Shown: positions 58,901-64,000 of the stretch, piece after piece
How positions within the stretch are numbered: the first letter of the stretch is position 1
Layout of the letters: every line of letters begins with the position of its first letter
From: Thiocapsa marina 5811
GTDB taxonomy: Bacteria > Pseudomonadota > Gammaproteobacteria > Chromatiales > Chromatiaceae
DNA: 64,000 nt
Direction: 5' to 3'
Assembly (NCBI RefSeq): GCF_000223985.1
Contig: NZ_AFWV01000012.1
Span: 1-64,000 of the forward strand
Made by a program: the position numbers and the translations under genes
Notes under the pieces: model-generated
The model's database searches: none
The model's input: only the letters and a program-made list of their open reading frames with translations
What the model was told of the DNA's origin: nothing

Positions 58901-61543
58901 GATCTGCTCAAGGTCTCGCTCGATAAGGCCGAGTATCGGATCGGCGAGACGCTCAAGGCCCGCATCGAGCCACGCTTCCCGGGCGTCGCCCTGGTGATGG
59001 TCATCGACGACCGGCTGATTGACATGCGCACCGTTGAGGTCCCCGAGAGTGGTACGACGGTCGAGCTGCCCGTCACTCGCGCCTGGGGTCCGGGCGCCTA
59101 TGTGACGGCCGCGCTCTACCGCCCCATGGATCTGAAGGCCCGGCGCATGCCCGGACGTGCGATCGGGCTGACCTGGGCCGGTGTGGATCCAGGTGACCGC
59201 CGACTTCATGTAAAGCTCGGCCTTGATCCGGCCGCGGGCGTCATCCGCCCGCGCCAACCGCTCGAGATCCCGATCCAGGTCGCCAACGCCCCGGCCGGCG
59301 AGCCGGTCTACGTGACCCTGGCCGCGGTCGATCTCGGGATCCTGAACCTCACGCGCTATCAATCGCCCGCGCCGGACCGTTGGTACTTCGGTCAGCGCCG
59401 TCTCGGGATGGAGGTCCGCGACCTCTACGGCCAGCTCATCGACCGTATGCAGGGTGTGCCCGGCACGGTGCGCTCCGGCGGCGACGGCGCCATGATCCGG
59501 CTCGAAGGTCCGCCGCCCACCGAGGATCTGGTCGCCTTCCAATCCGAGATCATCCGTCTCGACGCCCAAGGCCGGGCCACCGTCGCCTTCGACATCCCGG
59601 ACTTCAACGGCACCCTGCGGGTCATGGCGATGGCCTGGTCCAAGCAAGGCGTCGGACATGCGGTCGAGGATGTCCTGGTGCGCGATCCGGTCGTGATGAT
59701 GGCGAGCCTGCCGCGCTTCCTCGCGCCCGAGGACCGCTCGCGCCTGCTGCTCGAGCTGACCCATGTCGACGGTCCGGCGGGCGAGGTCACACTGTCGGTC
59801 GCGACCGAAGGCGGACATGTCCGCATCCCCGCCGATCAGACCGAGCGGACATTGAGCTTGGCGCAGGGCGGACGTGCCGCCGTGCAGATCCCCATCGAAG
59901 CCATCTCGGTCGGCGACGAGACCCTGAATCTGGTCCTGCGCACCCCCGACGGCCCAGTCTCCACACGGGCATTGACCAAGACCCTGCGGATCCCGGTCCG
60001 CTCCAACGCTCCCTTGGTCTCGCGCAACGCGGTCGTGGATCTGGCCCCGGGCGGGGAGCTGCGTCTCGACGCCTCGGCCTGGTCAGAGATGCTGCCCGGC
60101 ACCGGAGCGCTCGCCGTCTCCATCACGGGCGCCGGACCGCTCGACGTCGCCGGCCTGGTCACGGGCCTGGATCGCTACCCTTACGGCTGCACAGAGCAGC
60201 TCACCAGCCGCGCACTGCCCATGCTCTATCTCAACGAGGTGGCGACCGCCATCGGTCTCGGGACCGACACCGAGATCAAGGAACGCGTGCGCGAGGCGAT
60301 CGGCGAGGTGCTGGCCAACCAGGCCTCGAACGGGAGCTTCGGGCTCTGGGGCACGGGCGGCGACGACGGCTGGCTCGATGCCTATGTCGCGGACTTCCTC
60401 ACCCGTGCCCGCGAGCAAGGCTACGCCGTGCCGGATCGCGCCTTCGACATGGCGCTGGACAACCTGCGCAACCGGCTCGCCTATGTGCCGGACTTCAGCA
60501 GCGGCGGCGAGGACATCGCCTACGCGCTCTACGTCCTCGCCCGCAACGGCCGCGCCGCCATCGGCGACCTGCGCTATTACGCCGAGACCAAGCTCGACGC
60601 CTTCTCCACACCCATGGCCAAGGCCCAGCTTGCCGCGGCACTGGCCCTCATGGGCGACCGCCCGCGTGCCGATACCGTCTTCCGCGCTGCGGTCGCGATG
60701 CTGGAGACGGGCGACGACGAGGGGGCCTGGCGGTCCGACTACGGCTCGGACCTGCGCGACGGCGCGGCGGTGCTGACCCTCGCCGCCGAGAGCGCGACCG
60801 GCGCGGTCGACCTACAGGCCCTCGCCAGACGCCTGGAACAAGGCTGGGTCGATGCGGCGGACACCAGCACGCAGGACGACGCCTGGCTGCTGCTCGCCGC
60901 ACGCGCCCTCATGCAGGGTGCCGACAAACCGCAACTGACCCTGTCGGGCGAGCCCTGGAGCGGCCCCTGGTTCAGCCGACTCGACGCCGACACCGCCGCC
61001 GCCTTGCCGCTGATTGTCGGGAACGCGGGCCAACGCCCGCTCGATGCCTTGGTCAGCGTCGGCGGCGTGCCGCTCACACCCGAGCCCGCGGGCGGCGACG
61101 GCTACCGGATCGAGCGCGCCTACTACGACCTGGACGGCCGCCGCATCGACCCCTCCGCCGTCACCCAAGGCGATCGCATGGTCGCCGTCATCACCGTCAG
61201 CGCCGACGCCCAGCGTCAGGCCCGACTCATCGTCGACGACCCCCTCCCCGCCGGCTTCGAGATCGACAACCCCAGCCTCATCAAGGCCGGCGACATCGCC
61301 GACATCGCCTGGCTGGGCCTCGAAGAAACCGCCGAGCATCTCGAATTCCGCGCCGACCGTTTCGTCGCCGCCGTCGACCGAGGCCCGAAGGCCCCGACCC
61401 GATTCCAGCTCGCCTACCGGCTGCGCGCCGTCTCGCCGGGCGTCTTCGCCCACCCCGCCGCCACGGTCGAGGATATGTACCGCCCGCAACGGCGGGCTTG
61501 GACGGAGACGGGGAGGGTAGAGGTTGCGCTGCCGGTGCGCTGA
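55985..61543 (+). CDS. Alpha-2-macroglobulin family protein with PAN domain
   Basis: An 1852-residue secreted protein. After a signal peptide, a PAN/Apple domain (about 45-105; cysteines in DLEACRDACLDDTRCRAF and KAGWCFLKE) precedes the macroglobulin domains. The thioester motif GCTEQ (C1402, Q1405) sits in YPYGCTEQLTSRALP, so the protein should trap proteases covalently. Bacterial homologues guard the periplasm, usually beside pbpC. Here pbpC is absent and the next gene is unrelated. ATG 55985 follows ACAGGAG. Confidence 0.88.
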   Translation: MLGSTPRVFTGLVAGLLAAFLWTGWPTPNEAAEGGERSILLTPGMDYFGGDYETLKGVDLEACRDACLDDTRCRAFTFNSKAGWCFLKESASDARPFPDAVSGRVRIGQATLPPEDLAATRSAELRFLPRGELDAARKLAARIAEAPPRDQAPASLAAEAGRVAENNPQRAADLYAAALRLAPDERALWLDLARAAKAAEPSDWQARQALERDATAAAVNAYWRSAAVSERADALVVLSRALAERDDWRPAIRSLRASLALVEDASVRAEYDRLIGEHGFRVTGHEVDSDAASPRICLQFSDPLARDRGRLADFVRVTDRTDLPIEVEARQICIDGVEHGARYGIQVRAGLPAADGETLAKTSDLEIFVRDRAPMVRFLGRAYVLPAGGDPAIPVVSVNTDRVDAAVYRIGDRALGSAVASGRFRQQLSTWDANQIADRSGEAIWSGYIEVKPPVESRLNREVTTSVPVGDLVEDLRPGVYAMTATPHNAMQEPEALATQWFLVSDLGLATFSGNDGLHALVRSLSSADAVAGTTLRLVALNDDILGETTTDADGHARFEPGLLRGTGGNAPAVLIAEGPDGDYGFLDLTQTPFDLSDRGVTGRPAPQPLDVYLVTERGAYRPGETVQLTALVRDAKADAVSDLPITFIFKRPDGVEHGRLLAQDQGLGGYRATLDLSRVAMRGTWRAATYSDPKAPPLAEVTFLVEDFEPERLAFELESPVKTLDPEDLPVIALDARFLFGAPAAGVAVEGEVQVKPAQGLAAFPGFRFGLASEPVEPVGQPLPTTRTDDQGKAEIALQLPDLPPTSRPLEADLRVRLIEGSGRPVERSLTLPIATRQPRIGVKPLFEDAVEEGGNAGFEIILIDAAGDSGGQRRPTEGLRWTLSRLTTDFQWYESDGSWKYEPIVSTQRVASGTLEPSQVDAATGVARIEARVEWGGYRLRVEGPDGTAMPVDLDFEAGWYVAPRAVDTPDLLKVSLDKAEYRIGETLKARIEPRFPGVALVMVIDDRLIDMRTVEVPESGTTVELPVTRAWGPGAYVTAALYRPMDLKARRMPGRAIGLTWAGVDPGDRRLHVKLGLDPAAGVIRPRQPLEIPIQVANAPAGEPVYVTLAAVDLGILNLTRYQSPAPDRWYFGQRRLGMEVRDLYGQLIDRMQGVPGTVRSGGDGAMIRLEGPPPTEDLVAFQSEIIRLDAQGRATVAFDIPDFNGTLRVMAMAWSKQGVGHAVEDVLVRDPVVMMASLPRFLAPEDRSRLLLELTHVDGPAGEVTLSVATEGGHVRIPADQTERTLSLAQGGRAAVQIPIEAISVGDETLNLVLRTPDGPVSTRALTKTLRIPVRSNAPLVSRNAVVDLAPGGELRLDASAWSEMLPGTGALAVSITGAGPLDVAGLVTGLDRYPYGCTEQLTSRALPMLYLNEVATAIGLGTDTEIKERVREAIGEVLANQASNGSFGLWGTGGDDGWLDAYVADFLTRAREQGYAVPDRAFDMALDNLRNRLAYVPDFSSGGEDIAYALYVLARNGRAAIGDLRYYAETKLDAFSTPMAKAQLAAALALMGDRPRADTVFRAAVAMLETGDDEGAWRSDYGSDLRDGAAVLTLAAESATGAVDLQALARRLEQGWVDAADTSTQDDAWLLLAARALMQGADKPQLTLSGEPWSGPWFSRLDADTAAALPLIVGNAGQRPLDALVSVGGVPLTPEPAGGDGYRIERAYYDLDGRRIDPSAVTQGDRMVAVITVSADAQRQARLIVDDPLPAGFEIDNPSLIKAGDIADIAWLGLEETAEHLEFRADRFVAAVDRGPKAPTRFQLAYRLRAVSPGVFAHPAATVEDMYRPQRRAWTETGRVEVALPVR

Positions 61544-61583
61544 GCGAGCGATGCGCCCTTGATCAGAAGATCGCTCCAGGCCC

Positions 61584-61662
61584 GTAGGGTGGACGAGCGA
61601 GAGCGAAGTCCACCAAACTCACCGCCGGCGCTGGTGGACTGCGCTACGCTTGTCCACCCTAC
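61584..61662. repeat. GTAGGGTGGACGAGCG palindromic element
   Basis: 79 bp. The left end GTAGGGTGGACGAGCG and the right end GCTTGTCCACCCTAC are inverse copies, and inner arms (GTCCACCA...TGGTGGAC) pair as well. It lies after the macroglobulin gene and may act as a 3' hairpin. Confidence 0.55.
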
Positions 61663-61690
61663 AGCGCTTGTCCACTCTGGAGCTTTTTCC

Positions 61691-62125
61691 ATGAGCGATT
61701 ACCAAGCATACGAAGACGCATGCGAAAAGATCCGCGCCGAGAACGCAATTCTGTTGACGGAGTTCGTGGCTTGGCTCGAGGCGTCCGGCCTGTCCGAGAG
61801 GGTCGTCAAGAAGCATCGTGAAAATATCGCTTTCTATATCAATGATTACCTGCTTTACGATGACGCGCTCGAGGCCAGAGACGGCGTGGACGCTATCAGT
61901 TGGTTTCTCGGCGACTGGTTTATCAGGAAGGCCATGTGGTCAAGCCAAGCCAGCATTAAGGAGAATGCAGCAAGCCTCAAAAAGTTCTACGCCTTCATGC
62001 ATGAGAAAGGCTTGGTCAGTGCGGACGATCTGGTCGAGTTGAAGCAGATCGTCAAGGAAGGGATGCCGGATTGGTTGGACGCCATGAGGGACTACAACAA
62101 CGCCGGGATCGATGATTCTTGGTGA
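61691..62125 (+). CDS. SAM-like (core-binding integrase fold) protein without catalytic domain
   Basis: A 144-residue helical protein. FVAWLEASGLSERVVKKHREN followed by INDYLL and KENAASLKKFYAFMHEKGLV resembles the N-terminal SAM-like core-binding domain of tyrosine recombinases. The catalytic R-H-R-Y domain is missing, so it cannot recombine alone. Possible roles are DNA binding or a remnant. Function is unknown. ATG 61691 starts MSDYQAYED. Confidence 0.55.
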   Translation: MSDYQAYEDACEKIRAENAILLTEFVAWLEASGLSERVVKKHRENIAFYINDYLLYDDALEARDGVDAISWFLGDWFIRKAMWSSQASIKENAASLKKFYAFMHEKGLVSADDLVELKQIVKEGMPDWLDAMRDYNNAGIDDSW

Positions 62126-62214
62126 GCTCGACGTCAGCCTGCGGGCGGCTTGAACTGCCCTGAGAGTGCGCCCCGCGTGGCGGGTCGGGACGCTTGCAAG
62201 CCCGCCGATTGCCG

Positions 62215-62262
62215 CGACGCGGCGGCCCCCGGATAGACGACTTGCAGTCGTCCTCTTCCGTC
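62215..62262. repeat. Single end of the GACGACTTGCAGTCGTC MITE-like family
   Basis: CCCCCGGATAGACGACTTGC, continuing AGTCGTCCTCTTC, matches the left end of the copies at 3870 and 20605. No inverted right end was found within 150 bp, so this is a partial copy. The surrounding 62126-62466 has no gene. Confidence 0.55.
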
Positions 62263-62466
62263 GCCCTAGCGGCCGGTATGGTCGCTACGCATCGAATGCA
62301 TCGTGTCGGACGTTTTCTTTCGGTGAATGCTGGTTGGGCCTATGTAAAATAGCGTGACACTGACCGATAGGGCGCTGTTGTTACGTTTGCGGATCGTCCG
62401 CCCGACGGTCGCTTGCAGCCGTTGGGGAAACGCGCCGGACCGGACATCGACATGGACGCCGATCGG

Positions 62467-63210
62467 CTACTCGGGCGGGTTTGCCCGTCCGACAAGGCCG
62501 ATCTTCCGGCCAACGCCGCCATCGATGCAGCGCGCGCCGAATGCATGACGGAACGCGTTCTTTGCGGCGTCTCCCGTGCAGTGGGTCGGTACCACGTGGG
62601 CGACGTCGAGGGCCTGCATCGCGCGAATCGCCCGGTCGATCCCCGCTGCGTCCGAGTACATCAGGTGAAACCCCCCGATGGCCCAATCGATCTTCTTCCC
62701 CAACAGGTGCGAGGCGTGCTCGACGATCCGCTCCATCCCGGGATGCGCGCAGCCGCTGATGGCTGCCGTGACCCCGTCGGCCTCGATCACCATCGCGTGC
62801 TCGGGCGGGTCGCTGTCGAGCATGCCGGTTGAAAAGACGCCGGGCGCAAGCTCGGCAGGATCCGCCCCGACGACAAGCAGCTCGCCGCAGAGGCCATGAA
62901 GATCCTTGATCAGATGCTTGGAAAAGCCTTCGTGTACGACGACGGTCGCCCGTGGATTCACCTCCAAGACGGAGTCCAACCCACCCATGTGGTCCCAATG
63001 CGGATGTGAGAGAAAGAGCAGATCGACTGATTCCGGGGCGATGTCGAGCGCGGCCATGTTCGCCAGCAAGACGCGGCCGTTGCTGCCTGTATCGAACAGG
63101 ATCGTCCGGTCTGCGACCTGAATCAGGGCTGCGAAGCCCCAAAGGCTCGTCAGGCCCGGGACGCCGGGATAATTATCGAACAGGATCGTCATGCAAGAAG
63201 GGTCGGTCAT
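62467..63210 (-). CDS. MBL-fold metallo-hydrolase
   Basis: A 247-residue metallo-beta-lactamase-fold protein. The zinc motif is SHPHWDHMGG (H-P-H-W-D-H), with further ligands in SGCAHPGM and VPTHCTGD. LFDTGSNGRVLLANM precedes it. This matches the subgroup annotated as MBL-fold hydrolases related to 7,8-dihydropterin-6-methyl-4-(beta-D-ribofuranosyl)-aminobenzene-phosphate synthase. Exact substrate unknown. The ATG at 63210 follows GAGGAAACG. Confidence 0.85.
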   Translation of the reverse strand: MTDPSCMTILFDNYPGVPGLTSLWGFAALIQVADRTILFDTGSNGRVLLANMAALDIAPESVDLLFLSHPHWDHMGGLDSVLEVNPRATVVVHEGFSKHLIKDLHGLCGELLVVGADPAELAPGVFSTGMLDSDPPEHAMVIEADGVTAAISGCAHPGMERIVEHASHLLGKKIDWAIGGFHLMYSDAAGIDRAIRAMQALDVAHVVPTHCTGDAAKNAFRHAFGARCIDGGVGRKIGLVGRANPPE

Positions 63211-63613
63211 CGGTCGTTTCCTCGGGTCTCCCGAGCCCTGGCTCGGTTCGCCCGTGCTGGTGCGGGTCGATGTTGCGAGAAAGCCGGCGGGTCAAGGCCC
63301 CGGAGAGCGGTGCAAGACCGACACTCGGCATCGAGGGGCGCTGATGTCGACTTCGCCGCACTTTAGTGCCCGACTCACCCGCTACACATTGATGATTGGC
63401 CATCTCCGGCAAATAATCAGCCGACAACGACCAAGGGTGTGCGCGATGTGCGAACCGCGGCGATTCGAAGGCGTCGCCCGGCGCCCGTGCGTTGTTCGAG
63501 AGTCTCGGTTGATTCATGCGTGCCGCACGCGATGCTGCCGAGCGTGACGACGCTTCGATCGGCGTCTTCGGCGTATAACGGTGTCTCGCATCGACCAAGC
63601 AGAAGGAAAGCCC
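63211..63613. other. Intergenic region between divergent MBL-fold and CPBP genes
   Basis: 403 bp. No supported gene. It should contain the promoters for both genes. Confidence 0.4.
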
Positions 63614-64000
63614 GTGGTCTCAGGACAATCCGATCCCCGCAATCCGCCCCTCTCGGTCATGGCGTTGTTCCCGTTTCTCCTGATCACCTTCGGGCTGACA
63701 TGGGGGATTCTGGCGCTGTTCATCTTCCTGCCGCAGCCCATGACGAGGCTCTTCGGTGCGCTGACCGGCCAGCATCCGCTGTTCTTCTTGGCGGTCTATG
63801 CCCCGGCGATCGCGGCCTTCGTCCTCGTCACGCACGCCGGTGGCCTTGCGGGACTCAAGCGTTTTCTCTCCCGTTTTCTGCTGTGGCGCACATCCTTTGG
63901 CTGGTACGGTTTTCTCCTGGTCGGCATTCCGCTGGTCTTCTATGCCGGTGCGGCGGTGCAGGGTAGGCCCTTGACAGGCGCCTTGTCGTTCGATTCGCCG
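63614..64000 (+). CDS. CPBP family intramembrane metalloprotease (5' part)
   Basis: The frame starts at GTG 63614 after AGAAGGAAAG (or ATG 63659) and runs off the window's end, giving 129 residues. Hydrophobic segments (MALFPFLLITFGLTWGILAL, FFLAVYAPAIAAFVLV) and GLKRFLSRFLLWRTSFGWYG are typical of the N-terminal half of CPBP/CAAX-type proteases. The catalytic EExxxR and FxxxH motifs would be outside the window. Confidence 0.7.
   Translation, partial: MVSGQSDPRNPPLSVMALFPFLLITFGLTWGILALFIFLPQPMTRLFGALTGQHPLFFLAVYAPAIAAFVLVTHAGGLAGLKRFLSRFLLWRTSFGWYGFLLVGIPLVFYAGAAVQGRPLTGALSFDSP

Overview
This 64 kb window is GC-rich, bacterial and gene-dense. It most resembles the chromosome of a gammaproteobacterial sulfur oxidiser, probably from the Chromatiaceae (purple sulfur bacteria). 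The support is soxY-soxZ with a rhodanese and thioredoxin-fold partners, a complete RecBCD, a two-subunit pyruvate carboxylase, and the DUF29 and Uma2 families common in that group. No rRNA, tRNA or CRISPR array was seen, and the species is an inference.

Layout. 1-2.2 kb: an open gene end, an ISAzo13-family insertion sequence, and a small exported-protein gene whose 3' end the IS has cut. 2.4-9.7 kb: an SpmA/SpmB-type membrane protein, a phosphoketolase/transketolase-like thiamine-diphosphate enzyme followed by a four-carbon acid sugar kinase, a DUF29 protein, and a secreted glutaminyl cyclase. 10.2-14.1 kb: biotin-dependent pyruvate carboxylase (subunits A and B) with a Uma2 nuclease-fold gene between them. 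14.3-19.5 kb, minus strand: two MFS transporters and DUF2919 in an overlapping operon, small envelope genes, and a double-thioredoxin-fold protein. 19.6-20.6 kb: a promoter, a yybP-ykoY (manganese) riboswitch, a hairpin, a coupled small ORF and a UPF0016 cation exporter. 21.6-25.5 kb: Zur box, znuA-znuC-znuB-zur and a ZrgA-like zinc protein.

25.5-30 kb is an accessory island. It carries two integron attC sites, a pair of DUF4365-like PD-(D/E)XK proteins, a secreted cassette protein, a truncated DUF4304 gene, an orphan ribbon-helix-helix antitoxin, a repetitive coiled-coil protein and a vapBC pair with a broken toxin. 30-41.4 kb: an orphan ABC ATPase, a FUN14 protein and overlapping recC-recB-recD. 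41.6-47.1 kb: a sulfur cluster with a small exported protein, soxY, soxZ, a PhoX-like protein, a tandem rhodanese and a second double-thioredoxin protein. 47-55.8 kb: DUF3775, CBS, renalase-like oxidase, Uma2, a BT1-like transporter, alanine dehydrogenase, a membrane protein and a lytic transglycosylase. 56-61.5 kb: a giant alpha-2-macroglobulin. The window ends with a SAM-like integrase-fold protein, an MBL-fold hydrolase and the start of a CPBP protease.

Four families of dispersed palindromic elements punctuate the intergenic DNA. The most striking is an 84-86 bp element with TAAACCGCG ends (seven full copies and one possible half). Its terminal TAA often serves as the stop codon of the adjacent gene, and its ends can pair in alternative hairpins.
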